64,000 bases of DNA, taken from positions 179,671-243,670 of the forward strand of contig NZ_FOHX01000016.1 in NCBI RefSeq assembly GCF_900111685.1, given 5' to 3'. Both the position numbers and the translations under genes were made by a program. The notes beneath the pieces were generated by a model. That model did not search any database. It saw only the letters and a program-made list of their open reading frames with translations, and was not told where the DNA came from. The DNA comes from Nonomuraea wenchangensis (lineage in GTDB: Bacteria; Actinomycetota; Actinomycetes; Streptosporangiales; Streptosporangiaceae). This document shows positions 33,844 to 42,519 of the stretch, one piece after another; position 1 is the first letter of the stretch, and each line of letters starts with the position of its first letter.

Positions 33844-34679
33844 CGCGGCCTCCCCTGCCGGTCGAGGATCACACAGAACACCCCGGTGACCGTCAGGTAA
33901 GGGGGCTCCACCGACATGTGCCCCCGCTGGGCGTCGATCCAGATGACCTCGCCCTCGGCGTTGACCGCGTTGTAGGCGTGGCTGCCGCCGCCGGGCCAGC
34001 GCACCACGATCACCGCGCTGGCCCCGTGCCCGGCCTCCATCAGCCGCCGCGCGATCATCGGATAGGCGTGCCGCCCCTGCCCGGTGTACTCCAGCCGCTG
34101 CCCGACCCACCGTTCGATCCTGGCCGTGCTGCCGTGCTCGCCGGTGAGCACGGGCCGGCCGATGCGGTCGTGCTCGGGCACCCGGGGCGCGGCCGCGGCC
34201 GGCTCGCCGTGCCAGGTGGACAGCACGGCGAGCGCGCAGTCGGCGGCGTTGGCGGCGCGGAACGGGTCGTCGGCGGGGCCGCAGCCGTTGATCAGCCTGA
34301 TCCAGGTGCCGCGCGGGTCGGGGAAACGCGCCCCCGGAGGCAGCGCCTCCATGAGGTCGCGCTCCGCCCGCGGGTCGGGGCGCGCCAGCCCGCCGGGCAC
34401 GTCGTACGGCCGGCACTCGGCGAGCGGCGGCGGCCGGTGCGGCCGGTCGAACCAGTCGTCCTCGCCGGCCCTCGGCGGCGTCGCCCGCGGCTCCTCGCCG
34501 ATGCCGGGCGCGTCCTGCTCGCCGGCCCCGGGCAGGTCCAGCGGGCCAGGGACCGGCGCGTGCTCGTCCAGCTCGGCGGCCCGCTCGTAGTCGAGCCACC
34601 GCACCCCGTCGGCGACGACGGGGTTGTACCGCCCTTCGGGAAGGACCCATCGGACACTCGGCTTGCTCTCGCGGAACAC
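33840..34679 (-). CDS. Papain-fold toxin (Tox-PL, glutamine deamidase-like) domain protein
   Basis: A protein of 279 residues. A short N-terminal region (1-40) and a Pro/acidic linker (about 40-110) precede a C-terminal domain with the triad of glutamine-deamidase toxins: Cys148 in ANAADCALAVLS, His234 in GGSHAYNAVN and Asp249 in VIWIDAQRG. Such domains deamidate glutamines in target proteins. No signal peptide, LXG, RHS or other delivery domain is present, so secretion is unclear. AGGAGG lies 6 bases before GTG 34679, which argues against fusion with the upstream antitoxin remnant although the frame is open there. Confidence 0.7.
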   Translation of the reverse strand: MFRESKPSVRWVLPEGRYNPVVADGVRWLDYERAAELDEHAPVPGPLDLPGAGEQDAPGIGEEPRATPPRAGEDDWFDRPHRPPPLAECRPYDVPGGLARPDPRAERDLMEALPPGARFPDPRGTWIRLINGCGPADDPFRAANAADCALAVLSTWHGEPAAAAPRVPEHDRIGRPVLTGEHGSTARIERWVGQRLEYTGQGRHAYPMIARRLMEAGHGASAVIVVRWPGGGSHAYNAVNAEGEVIWIDAQRGHMSVEPPYLTVTGVFCVILDRQGRPR

Positions 34680-34773
34680 GGCCTGCCTCCTGTCATCCCC
34701 TTCGACCACCGATCGTAGATGGGTCGTCACGGAACGGAGGGGGAAAGTGCAAAGTTCCGCCGGGCCGGGTCTC

Positions 34774-35048
34774 CTACTCGTAGTGGTAGCGAGCCTGCAG
34801 GATGACGACCTCGTCGTCCATGGGCGGACAGACCAGTCTGTGCTCTTCGGTGATGCGCCGCGACGCCCTCGAGCGTTGGCCGGAGAGCGTAGCAGGTAGG
34901 CCGTCTCCCGGAGCGCTTCGTATTCTTCGGCGGCGACCAGGTAGGCGTTTCCGCTCTTGGACACGATCTCCACGGCGGTGCGGTCGTTGTTGACCTCTTC
35001 GATGAGCGGGAACAGGCGGCGGCGGGCCTCGCCGGCGGTTATGGACAT
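34774..35048 (-). pseudogene. Collapsed yefM-yoeB toxin-antitoxin module
   Basis: From ATG 35048 (with GGGAGGG upstream) 60 residues of a YefM/Phd-type antitoxin are readable (MSITAGEARRRLFPLIEEVN start, ending LLRSPANAR). They run straight into a different frame that holds only the last 27 residues of a YoeB toxin (RITEEHRLVCPPMDDEVVIL then QARYHYE, stop TAG at 34774-34776). About 25 antitoxin residues and 55 toxin residues are missing, so one deletion of roughly 240 bp removed both the toxin-binding tail and most of the toxin. Confidence 0.75.
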
Positions 35049-35060
35049 GACCCTCCCTTT

Positions 35061-35088
35061 GAGTGGTACAGCTTTACGGGTACCACTC
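35061..35088. promoter_or_regulatory. Palindromic operator of the yefM-yoeB remnant
   Basis: GAGTGGTAC (35061-35069) and GTACCACTC (35080-35088) form a perfect 9-bp inverted repeat with a 10-bp spacer, 12 bp before the yefM ATG. YefM-type antitoxins repress from palindromes in this position. It has survived although the module is broken. Confidence 0.6.
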
Positions 35089-35096
35089 AAAAGCGG

Positions 35097-36473
35097 TCAG
35101 CACTCGATGACGTTGACGGCGAGGCCGCCGCGGGAGGTCTCCTTGTACTTGTCGAGCATGTCGCGGCCGGTGTCGCGCATGGTCTTGATGGCCTTGTCCA
35201 GGGCCACGAAGTGGCGGCCGTCGCCGCGCAGGGCGATGCGGGCCGCGGTGATGGCCTTGTTGGAGGCGACCGCGTTGCGCTCGATGCACGGGATCTGCAC
35301 CAGGCCGCCGATCGGGTCGCAGGTGAGGCCCAGGTTGTGCTCGATGCCGATCTCGGCGGCGTTCTCCACCTGCTCCGGCGTGCCGCCCATGACCTCGGTC
35401 AGCCCGGCGGAGGCCATCGAGCAGGCCGAGCCCACCTCGCCCTGGCAGCCGACCTCGGCACCGGAGATGGAGGCGTTCTCCTTGAACAGCACGCCGATCG
35501 CGGCGGCCGTCAGCAGGAAGCGGATCACGCCCTCGTCGTCGGCCTGCGGGACGAAGCGGGTGTAGTAGGTGAGCACGGCCGGGATGATGCCGGCCGCCCC
35601 GTTGGTGGGCGCGGTGACGATGCGGCCGCCGGCGGCGTTCTCCTCGTTGACCGCCAGCGCGAACAGCGTCACCCAGTCCATCGCCTGGAGCGGGTCCTTC
35701 TCGGGCGGCTCGGTCTGGAGGCGCCGATAGAGCTGGTTGGCGCGGCGCTTGACCTTGAGCCCGCCCGGCAGCACGCCCTCGCGGGAGATGCCGCGGCGTA
35801 CGCACTCCTGCATGACCCGCCACAGGTTGAGCACGCCCGCGCGGATCTCCGCCTCGGTGCGGCCGAACGCCTTCTCGTTCTCGATCATCAGCGCGGAGAT
35901 CGACAGGCCGGTGTTGGAGCAGTGCTTGAGCAGCTCCTCGCCCGTGGTGAACGGGTAGGGGAGCACGGTGTCGTCGGGCTTGATGCGGTCGGCGCCGGTG
36001 GCGTTCTCGTCCACGACGAAGCCGCCGCCGACGGAGAAGTAGACCTTCTCCCGCAGGGTGCCGCCGCCGGCGTCGTAGGCGGTGAAGCGCATGCCGTTGG
36101 GGTGCTCGGGGAGGGAGATCTTGCGTTCGAAGACGAGGTCCTCGCCGACGACGAACGGGATCTCGTGGCGGCCGTGGAGGTGGACGGTGCCGGAGGCGCG
36201 CATGGCGGCCAGGCGCTCGTCGACGGTGTCGACGTCCACCAGCTCCGGCTTCTCGCCGGACAGGCCCAGCAGGACGGCCTTGTCGCTGCCGTGGCCCTTG
36301 CCGGTCAGGCCGAGCGAGCCGTACAGGATGGCCTCGACCCGCGCCACCCGCTCCAGCAGGCCGTCCTCGTGCAGCCCCCGGGCGAACTTGTGCGCGGCCG
36401 CCATCGGGCCGCCCGTGTGGGAGCTGGAGGGCCCGATGCCGATCTTGAAGAGGTCGAAGACGCTGATCGCCAT
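35097..36473 (-). CDS. sdaA: L-serine ammonia-lyase, iron-sulfur type, single chain
   Basis: A protein of 458 residues that deaminates L-serine to pyruvate. The N-terminal beta domain (FDLFKIGIGPSSSHTGGPM) is fused to the alpha domain, with 4Fe-4S cysteines in GCQGEVGSACSM and CDPIGGLVQIPCIERN, and the C-terminal Cys (NVIEC), which in type 2 enzymes occupies the active site. It is the third gene behind a glycine riboswitch (57 bases after gcvH), so serine formed from glycine would be removed in the same response. Confidence 0.95.
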   Translation of the reverse strand: MAISVFDLFKIGIGPSSSHTGGPMAAAHKFARGLHEDGLLERVARVEAILYGSLGLTGKGHGSDKAVLLGLSGEKPELVDVDTVDERLAAMRASGTVHLHGRHEIPFVVGEDLVFERKISLPEHPNGMRFTAYDAGGGTLREKVYFSVGGGFVVDENATGADRIKPDDTVLPYPFTTGEELLKHCSNTGLSISALMIENEKAFGRTEAEIRAGVLNLWRVMQECVRRGISREGVLPGGLKVKRRANQLYRRLQTEPPEKDPLQAMDWVTLFALAVNEENAAGGRIVTAPTNGAAGIIPAVLTYYTRFVPQADDEGVIRFLLTAAAIGVLFKENASISGAEVGCQGEVGSACSMASAGLTEVMGGTPEQVENAAEIGIEHNLGLTCDPIGGLVQIPCIERNAVASNKAITAARIALRGDGRHFVALDKAIKTMRDTGRDMLDKYKETSRGGLAVNVIEC

Positions 36474-36530
36474 TGATGTGCGCCTCTCTTGGGACGGGAG
36501 CCGGGGCCCGGGCGGGGCCCCGGCGGGAGA

Positions 36531-36920
36531 TCAGGACTCGCCGGAGGTGAGTGCGGTGTACTCCGCGGGGGAGAGCAGGTCCTCGGGCTCGCCCTCGATG
36601 CGCACCCGGAACATCCACCCTTCCCCGTAGGGGTCGCTGTTCACCAGGGACGGGTCGTCGGCCACGTTCTGGTTGACCTCGACCACCTCGCCGCCCACGG
36701 GCGCGTAGATCTCGCTGACGGACTTGGTGGACTCCACCTCGCCGATCGAGTCGCCGGCCTCGACGTTCGAGCCGACGTCGGGGAGCTGCACGAAGACGAC
36801 GTCACCCAGGGCCTCGGCGGCGAACTCGGTGATGCCCACGGTGATGGTCAGGCCGTCGTCCAGCCCGGCCACCCACTCGTGTTCCTTGGTGTAGCTCAGC
36901 TCGTCAGGGATGTTGCTCAC
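36531..36920 (-). CDS. gcvH: Glycine cleavage system H protein
   Basis: A protein of 129 residues. The lipoyl-lysine motif is GEVESTKSVSEIYAPVGGEV, with Lys in ESTKS; the C-terminus has DPYGEGWMFRVRI. It carries the aminomethyl group between P and T proteins. The GTG start overlaps the gcvT stop as GTGA. gcvP and lpd are not in the window. Confidence 0.96.
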   Translation of the reverse strand: MSNIPDELSYTKEHEWVAGLDDGLTITVGITEFAAEALGDVVFVQLPDVGSNVEAGDSIGEVESTKSVSEIYAPVGGEVVEVNQNVADDPSLVNSDPYGEGWMFRVRIEGEPEDLLSPAEYTALTSGES

Positions 36921-38002
36921 TTCTTCCTCCTGTAAAAGGGCAGCTCTACGAGGTCCACGGGTTCTTGGCTGCCCCGGATGTCCACTGCCAGGCCTTCGCT
37001 CACGCCGGTGTCGACGTAGGCCATCGCGATGGGCTTGCCCAGGGTCTGGGAAGGCGCGCCGCTGGTGACCTCGCCGACGACGGCGCCGTCCTGCGTCACC
37101 GGGTAGCCGTGCCGCGGCACCCGGCGGCCCCGCGCGACCAGACCGACGAGGCGGCGGCCGGGCTGGTCGTCCTTGACCGCCTCCAGCGCCGCTCGTCCGA
37201 CGAAATCGCCGGGCTTGTCGAATTTCACCACTCTGCCCAGCCCCGCGTCGAACGGGGTCAGCTCCGCGCCGAGCTCGTTGCCGTACAGCGGCATGCCGGC
37301 CTCCAGCCGGAGCGTGTCGCGGGCGGACAGGCCCGCTGGCGCGAGCCCGTACGGCTCCCCGGCGGCGATGAGCGCGTTCCAGAGCGGGACGGCGTCCTGG
37401 TTGGCGACGAAGAGCTCGAAGCCGTCCTCGCCGGTGTAGCCGGTGCGGGCGATGAGCGCCTCGCGGCCGTCGACCAGACCGGGCAGTCCGGCGTAGTACT
37501 TGAGCCCGGCGAGGTCGGCGTCGGTCAGCGTGGCCAGGATCTCCTGCGCGCGGGGGCCCTGGACGGCGATGAGCGCGTAGCGGTCGGAGCGGTCCTCGAC
37601 CGCCGCGTCGTACGTCTTGGCCCGCTCCTGGAGCTCCTGGGCGACCTTCGGGTAGTTCGAGGCGTTGGCGACGACCATGAACTCCTCGTCGCCGAGCCGG
37701 TAGACGATGAGGTCGTCGATCACCCGGCCCCGCTCGTCGACGATCATGGTGTACCTGGCGCGGCCGGTCGCGAGCACGGACAGGTGTCCGACCAGCGCGT
37801 AGTCCAGGGCCTCGGCGGCCTGCGGACCGGTCACGAAGATCTCGCCCATGTGGGAGAGGTCGAACAGCCCGGCCGCCTCGCGCACGGCCTTGTGCTCGGC
37901 GGACTCGCTGCCGTACCGGAGGGGCATGAGCCAGCCGGCGAAGTCGGTGAGGGTGGCGCCCAGGCTCTCGTGGACGTCGCGTAGCGGTGTCGGTCGGGAC
38001 AT
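36917..38002 (-). CDS. gcvT: Aminomethyltransferase (glycine cleavage T protein)
   Basis: A protein of 361 residues that transfers the methylene group to tetrahydrofolate. Features are FDLSHMGEIFVTGP at the N-terminus, YTGEDGFELF, LGRVVKFDKPGDFVG (the catalytic Asp region precedes it) and the C-terminal barrel VGEVTSGAPSQTLGKPIAMAYV. ATG 38002 is used, 35 bases downstream of the second riboswitch aptamer, so the riboswitch controls it directly. Confidence 0.95.
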   Translation of the reverse strand: MSRPTPLRDVHESLGATLTDFAGWLMPLRYGSESAEHKAVREAAGLFDLSHMGEIFVTGPQAAEALDYALVGHLSVLATGRARYTMIVDERGRVIDDLIVYRLGDEEFMVVANASNYPKVAQELQERAKTYDAAVEDRSDRYALIAVQGPRAQEILATLTDADLAGLKYYAGLPGLVDGREALIARTGYTGEDGFELFVANQDAVPLWNALIAAGEPYGLAPAGLSARDTLRLEAGMPLYGNELGAELTPFDAGLGRVVKFDKPGDFVGRAALEAVKDDQPGRRLVGLVARGRRVPRHGYPVTQDGAVVGEVTSGAPSQTLGKPIAMAYVDTGVSEGLAVDIRGSQEPVDLVELPFYRRKK

Positions 38003-38037
38003 GTGTCGCACCTCAGGACAGGAGTGGATGCCAGCAT

Positions 38038-38223
38038 CCTCCCCCTCTGTCATCGATGCCTGAGAGCTTCGCCCGATTTTTGCCGGACTTTCACCTTCGG
38101 CGAGGCCAAGAGCCTGCTTTCCAGAGGCCACCTCGTCCGTGCGGTCCTTTGCCTTGAGAGGTTCGCGGGGAGGGCTTGCTCCTTCAGGGACCCTGACCGG
38201 CTGTCAGAGTGCTCTCCCGCACG
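38038..38223 (-). promoter_or_regulatory. Tandem glycine riboswitch
   Basis: Read on the minus strand, the first aptamer starts CGGGAGAG and has GAAGGAGCAAGCCCTCCC and CCTCTCAAGGCAAAGGACCG. The second has CTCTGGAAAG, GCCGAAGGTGAAAGTCCGGC and CTCTCAGGCATCGATGACAG ending in AGAGGGGGAGG. Both halves match the conserved cores of the glycine (gcvT) riboswitch, whose two aptamers bind glycine and switch on gcv genes. The transcript continues into gcvT-gcvH-sdaA. Confidence 0.95.
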
Positions 38224-38282
38224 GTTTCGACGGTGATGTCGGCAAGCCTAGTGCCGGTACGGGGCATTTGTCGCCTAGGGGG

Positions 38283-38975
38283 TCAGCAGGCCGCGACCAG
38301 CGCCTCGAACAGCGCGCCGTCCTCGGCCTCCTCCGGATGCCACTGCACGGCCATCGCGAACGCCGCCCCCTCCAGCTCCACCGCCTCGATCGTGCCGTCA
38401 CCGGCGGTCGCGGTCACGGTCAGGCCGGGGGCGAGCCGGTCCACGGCCTGGTGGTGGTAGTGCGGGACCGTCACCGGCTCCGTGCCGAGCACCTTGGCCA
38501 GGCGGCTGCCGGGCACCGGCGTCACCGGCAGATGGCCGAACACGCCCGGCCCCGGCGCGTGCCCCGTGTGCCCTGCCACGTCCGGCAGGTGCTGGTGGAG
38601 GGTGCCGCCGAGGGCCACGTTGAGCACCTGGAGGCCACGGCAGACCCCCAGGTAGGGCAGCCCGGCGTCCAGCGCCCGTGCCAGCAGCGCGAACTCCGCC
38701 TCGTCGCGGAAACCGCGTACGTAGCCGGTGCGCTCGTGCGCCTGCGCGCCGTACCTGGCCGGGTCGATGTCGCCGCCGCCGGCCAGGACGAGCCCGTCGA
38801 GACCGCGCAGCGCCCCGGCTGGCTCGCCGGCCGGGGGCAGCACGACGGGCTGGCCGCCGGCCCGCACGACCTGCTCGACGTACATGTACGGCAGCAGCGC
38901 CACGGTCACGTCCGTCCAGACCGTGAAGCTGGCGGGCTCCACGTACGAGGTGATCCCGATCAACGGGCGACGCAC
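38283..38975 (-). CDS. Gamma-glutamyl-gamma-aminobutyrate hydrolase-family class I amidotransferase
   Basis: A protein of 230 residues. The catalytic triad of class I glutamine amidotransferases is visible: Cys in YLGVCRGLQVLNV, His in VQWHPEEAEDG with the Glu two residues on. LVLAGGGDIDPARYG is the oxyanion segment typical of PuuD-like enzymes. It would release glutamate from a gamma-glutamylated acid at the end of the pathway encoded upstream. It is the last gene of a four-gene leftward operon (12 bases after the SDR). Confidence 0.9.
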   Translation of the reverse strand: MRRPLIGITSYVEPASFTVWTDVTVALLPYMYVEQVVRAGGQPVVLPPAGEPAGALRGLDGLVLAGGGDIDPARYGAQAHERTGYVRGFRDEAEFALLARALDAGLPYLGVCRGLQVLNVALGGTLHQHLPDVAGHTGHAPGPGVFGHLPVTPVPGSRLAKVLGTEPVTVPHYHHQAVDRLAPGLTVTATAGDGTIEAVELEGAAFAMAVQWHPEEAEDGALFEALVAAC

Positions 38976-38987
38976 GACGGGCTCCCC

Positions 38988-39752
38988 CTAGAGCGGCGTC
39001 ACGTAGGCGCCGCTGATGCCGCCGTCCACCAGGAACTGGCTGGCAGTGATGAACGAGGAGTCGTCGCTGGCCAGGAAGGCCACCGCCGCCGCGATCTCCG
39101 ACGCCTCGGCGAAGCGCCCGAGCGGCACGTGCACCAGCCGCCGCTGCGCCCGCTCCGGGTCCTTGGCGAACAGCTCCTGCAGCAGCGGCGTGTTCACCGG
39201 CCCCGGGCAGAGCGCGTTGACCCTGACGCCTTCGCGGGCGAACTGCACGCCGAGCTCCCGCGACATCGCCAGCACCCCGCCCTTGGATGCGGTGTAGGAG
39301 ATCTGCGAGGTCGCCGAGCCCATCACGGCCACGAACGACGCGGTGTTGATGATCGAGCCCTTGCCCTGCCGCCGCATGTAGGGGATCGCGTGCTTGCAGC
39401 ACAGGTAGACGCTGGTGAGGTTGACCTCCTGGACCCGGCGCCAGGCGTCGAGCCCGGTCTCCAGGATGGAGTCGTCGTCCGGCGGCGAGATGCCGGCGTT
39501 GTTGAAGGCGACGTCCACGCTGCCGTAGGTCTCGTACGCCGTGGCGAACATCCGCTCGACGTCGTCCTCGCGGGTCACGTCCGCCTCGACGAACAGGCCG
39601 CCGACCTCGCCCGCGGCCTTGACGCCCGCCTCCGCGTCGATGTCCACGCAGACGACCTGCGCCCCCTCCTCGGCGAACCTGCGGGCCGTGGCGAGCCCGA
39701 TGCCGCTGCCCGCGCCGGTGACGACGGCGACCCGATCCTGCAACCGCTGCAC
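38988..39752 (-). CDS. Short-chain dehydrogenase/reductase
   Basis: A protein of 254 residues, classical SDR. The NAD-binding motif is VTGAGSGIGLATA, NNAGIS follows, and the active site is Ser (in VAVMGSATSQ) with YTASKGG, ending in LVDGGISGAYVTPL. Asp at the end of beta-2 (VCVDID) favours NAD(H). It probably oxidises an alcohol or hydroxyl in the gamma-glutamyl pathway of this operon; the substrate is unknown. It lies 4 bases after the aldehyde dehydrogenase. Confidence 0.88.
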   Translation of the reverse strand: MQRLQDRVAVVTGAGSGIGLATARRFAEEGAQVVCVDIDAEAGVKAAGEVGGLFVEADVTREDDVERMFATAYETYGSVDVAFNNAGISPPDDDSILETGLDAWRRVQEVNLTSVYLCCKHAIPYMRRQGKGSIINTASFVAVMGSATSQISYTASKGGVLAMSRELGVQFAREGVRVNALCPGPVNTPLLQELFAKDPERAQRRLVHVPLGRFAEASEIAAAVAFLASDDSSFITASQFLVDGGISGAYVTPL

Positions 39753-39756
39753 TTGC

Positions 39757-41103
39757 TCACTCCCAGGAGATGAAGACGTTCTTGGTCTCGGTGAACGCCG
39801 CGAGGGCGTCCGGGCCGAGCTCCCGGCCGAGGCCGGACTGCTTGAAACCGCCGAACGGGGTCCAGTAGCGGACCGACGAGTTCGAGTTGACCGACAGCGC
39901 GCCCGACTCGACCGCCCGCGCCACGCGCAGCGCCCGCCCGACGTCGCGCGTCCAGATGGAGCCGCTCAGCCCGTACGGCGTGTCGTTGGCGACCCGGATC
40001 GCGTCGGCCTCGTCGGTGAAGCGGGCCACCGACACGACGGGCCCGAAGATCTCCTCGGTGAACGCCGGATCGGTCACCTCCGGGGTCAGCACGGTGGCGG
40101 GGAACCAGTAGCCCTTGCCCGCCGGGCACTCGCCCTGCAGCCAGGGGTCGGAGACGAACCCGCGGACCCGTTCCAGGTGCTCGGCGCTGATCAGCGGGCC
40201 CATCTCGGTGGCCTCGTCGAGCGGGTCGCCGACCCGGACGGCCCGCACGGCGGGGGCGAGCAGCGCCATGAACTCGTCGTACACCTCGGCCTGCACCAGC
40301 AGCCGGGAGCGGGCGCAGCAGTCCTGGCCGGCGTTGTCGAACACCGCGTACGGCGCCGCCGCGGCCGCCTTCGCGAGGTCGGCGTCGGCGAAGACGATGT
40401 TCGCCGACTTGCCGCCCAGCTCCAGCGTCACCCGCTTGACCTGGGCCGCCGCCTTGGCCGCGATCTCCTTGCCGACCTCGGTCGAGCCGGTGAACACGAT
40501 CTTGGCGACGTGCGGGTGCTCCACCAGCCGGGCCCCCGCGACCTCCCCTGCCCCAGGCACCACCTGGAGCACCCCCTCGGGGAGGCCCGCCGCCAGGGCC
40601 AGCTCGGCCAGCCGCAGCGCGGTCAGCGGGGTCTGCTCCGCGGGCTTGACGACGACGGTGTTGCCCGCGGCCAGCGCGGGGGCCACGCCCCACGACAGGA
40701 TGAGCATGGGGAAGTTCCACGGTACGATCACGCCCACCACGCCCAGGGGCTCCTGGAAGGTGACGTCCACGCCGCCGGGCACCGGGATCTGCTTGCCGTG
40801 GTTGCGCTCGGGCGCGGCGGCGTAGAAGTGCAGCACGTCGCGGACCGCGCCGGCCTCCCAGCGGGCGTTGCCGATGGTGTGCCCGGCGTTGTCCACCTCC
40901 AGCCTGGCCAGCTCCTCGGCGTGCTCGCCCACCAGGTCGGCGAAGCGCCGCAGCAGCCGCGCCCGGTCGCCGGGGGCCACCGCGCGCCAGGACGCGTACG
41001 CCTTCCTGGCACGCTCCACGGCCCGGTCCACCTCGGCCGCGTCGGCGAACTCGACGTCGGCGACGACGTCCTCCGTCGCCGGATTGACGATCTTCATGCT
41101 CAC
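39757..41103 (-). CDS. Aldehyde dehydrogenase (probable gamma-glutamyl-aminoaldehyde dehydrogenase)
   Basis: A protein of 448 residues. The catalytic Cys is in NAGQDCCARSRLLV and the general base Glu in LELGGKSANIVF; the cofactor site is FTGSTEVGKEIA and the N-terminal fold has VPWNFPMLILSW. By context it oxidises a gamma-glutamylated aldehyde, as PuuC does. The GTG start overlaps the ligase stop as GTGA; ATG two codons on is an alternative. Confidence 0.92.
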   Translation of the reverse strand: MSMKIVNPATEDVVADVEFADAAEVDRAVERARKAYASWRAVAPGDRARLLRRFADLVGEHAEELARLEVDNAGHTIGNARWEAGAVRDVLHFYAAAPERNHGKQIPVPGGVDVTFQEPLGVVGVIVPWNFPMLILSWGVAPALAAGNTVVVKPAEQTPLTALRLAELALAAGLPEGVLQVVPGAGEVAGARLVEHPHVAKIVFTGSTEVGKEIAAKAAAQVKRVTLELGGKSANIVFADADLAKAAAAAPYAVFDNAGQDCCARSRLLVQAEVYDEFMALLAPAVRAVRVGDPLDEATEMGPLISAEHLERVRGFVSDPWLQGECPAGKGYWFPATVLTPEVTDPAFTEEIFGPVVSVARFTDEADAIRVANDTPYGLSGSIWTRDVGRALRVARAVESGALSVNSNSSVRYWTPFGGFKQSGLGRELGPDALAAFTETKNVFISWE

Positions 41104-42458
41104 ATCCGTTCGAAACCGCGGAACAGCTCCCAGTCGGTCACCGCCGCGTCGTACGCGGCCAGCTCCACCCGCGCGTTGTTCGCGTAGTGCCCGACCACGT
41201 CCTCGCCGAACGCCTCACGCGCCGGCTTCGACCCCTCGAACAGGGTCAGCGCGTCGCGCAGCGTCGCGGGCACGGTCTCGGCGCCGGAGTCGTAGGCGTT
41301 GCCCTCGTACGGGTCCTCCAGCGGCAGCTCGCCGTCGATGCCGTGCAGCCCGGCCGCGACCAGCGCGGCGACCGCCAGGTAAGGGTTGACGTCGCCGCCC
41401 GGCACCCGGTTCTCGATGCGCAGCGAGAGCCCGTGGCCGACCAGGCGCAGCGCGCACGTGCGGTTGTCCAGGCCCCACTTGACGGCCGTCGGGGCGAAGC
41501 TGCCGGGGACGAAGCGCTTGTAGGAGTTGACGTTGGGGGCGAGCAGGAGGGTCAGCTCGCGCAGGCAGGCGAGCTGGCCGGCGATGAAGCGGGCGCCGAG
41601 CCGCGACAGGCCGTGCGGCCCCTCGCCGGCCATCACCGGGTCGCCGGCGGTGGAGCGGAGCGAGATGTGGATGTGGCAGGAGTTGCCCTCGCGCTGGTTC
41701 GGCTTGGCCATGAAGGTGATCGACCGGCCCTCCTGGGCGGCGATCTCCTTGGCGCCGTTCTTGTAGATCGCGTGGTTGTCGCAGGTCCTGAGCGCCTCGT
41801 CGTAGCGGAAGGCGATCTCGTGCTGGCCCAGGTTGCACTCGCCCTTGGCGGACTCGACGTACATGCCGGCGCCCTCCATGTCGCGCCTGATGCGGCGCAG
41901 CAAGGGCTCGACGCGGGCGGTGCCGAGGAGGGAGTAGTCGACGTTGTAGAGGTTGGCGGGGGTGAGGTCGCGGTAGGCGCGATTCCAGGCGTCCTCGTAG
42001 GAGTTGTCGTAGACGACGAACTCCAGCTCGGTCCCGACGTAGGCGACCAGGTCCCGCTCGGCCAGGCGGGCGAGCTGGCGGCGCAGGATCTGGCGGGGCG
42101 AGGCGGTCACGTCACCGCCGTCCTCCCAGGCCAGGTCCGCCATCAGCATCGCGGTCCCCTCCTGCCAGGGCACCCGGCGCAGGGTCGCGAGGTCGGGCTT
42201 CATGACGAAGTCGCCGTAGCCCCGGTCCCAGGACGACATCGCGTAGCCGGAGACCGTGTTCATGTCGACGTCCACGGCGAGCAGGTAGTTGCAGCCCTCC
42301 GAGCCGTGGTGCAGCACCTCGTCCAGGAAGTAGCGCGCCGAGAGCCGTTTGCCCTGCAACCTGCCCTGCATGTCGGCGATGGCGAGGAGCACCGTGTCGA
42401 TCCGGCCCGCGGTCACCTCGTCGCGCAGCTCGTCCACGCTCAGGAAGCCTTCGTGCAC
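41100..42458 (-). CDS. Glutamine synthetase-like gamma-glutamylpolyamine/amine ligase
   Basis: A protein of 452 residues of GS class I architecture. The N-terminal beta-grasp has LAIADMQGRLQGKRL; the active-site blocks are GTELEFVVYD, ESAKGECNLGQHEIAF, KPNQREGNSCHIHISL, and RLVGHGLSLRIENRVPGGDVNPY, all of the PuuA/GlnA3-GlnA4 group that ligates glutamate to amines. It starts the operon. GTG 42458 is chosen because a TTGACA-like -35 (42548-42543) and a palindrome at 42507-42519 lie upstream. The frame is open to ATG 42530 and TTG 42548, which would place these sites inside the gene. Confidence 0.88.
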   Translation of the reverse strand: MHEGFLSVDELRDEVTAGRIDTVLLAIADMQGRLQGKRLSARYFLDEVLHHGSEGCNYLLAVDVDMNTVSGYAMSSWDRGYGDFVMKPDLATLRRVPWQEGTAMLMADLAWEDGGDVTASPRQILRRQLARLAERDLVAYVGTELEFVVYDNSYEDAWNRAYRDLTPANLYNVDYSLLGTARVEPLLRRIRRDMEGAGMYVESAKGECNLGQHEIAFRYDEALRTCDNHAIYKNGAKEIAAQEGRSITFMAKPNQREGNSCHIHISLRSTAGDPVMAGEGPHGLSRLGARFIAGQLACLRELTLLLAPNVNSYKRFVPGSFAPTAVKWGLDNRTCALRLVGHGLSLRIENRVPGGDVNPYLAVAALVAAGLHGIDGELPLEDPYEGNAYDSGAETVPATLRDALTLFEGSKPAREAFGEDVVGHYANNARVELAAYDAAVTDWELFRGFERM

Positions 42459-42506
42459 GTTCAGGTCGCTCCGATCTGGCCTGAGGCGCTTTCCCGTTGA
42501 TTGGGC

Positions 42507-42519
42507 TAGTCTCAGACCA
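42507..42519. promoter_or_regulatory. Palindromic operator between ligase gene and FadR-type regulator
   Basis: TAGTCTCAGACCA is a 13-bp near-perfect palindrome (one mismatch pair) in the divergent gap. It lies just downstream of the predicted -10 region for the leftward operon, a position suited to repression by the adjacent GntR/FadR-family protein. Confidence 0.45.

Noticed and set aside
33840..35090. A 416-codon antitoxin-toxin fusion protein
   Set aside because: The frame is open only because the middle part is out-of-frame YoeB sequence; AGGAGG before GTG 34679 marks the true start of the toxin-like gene.
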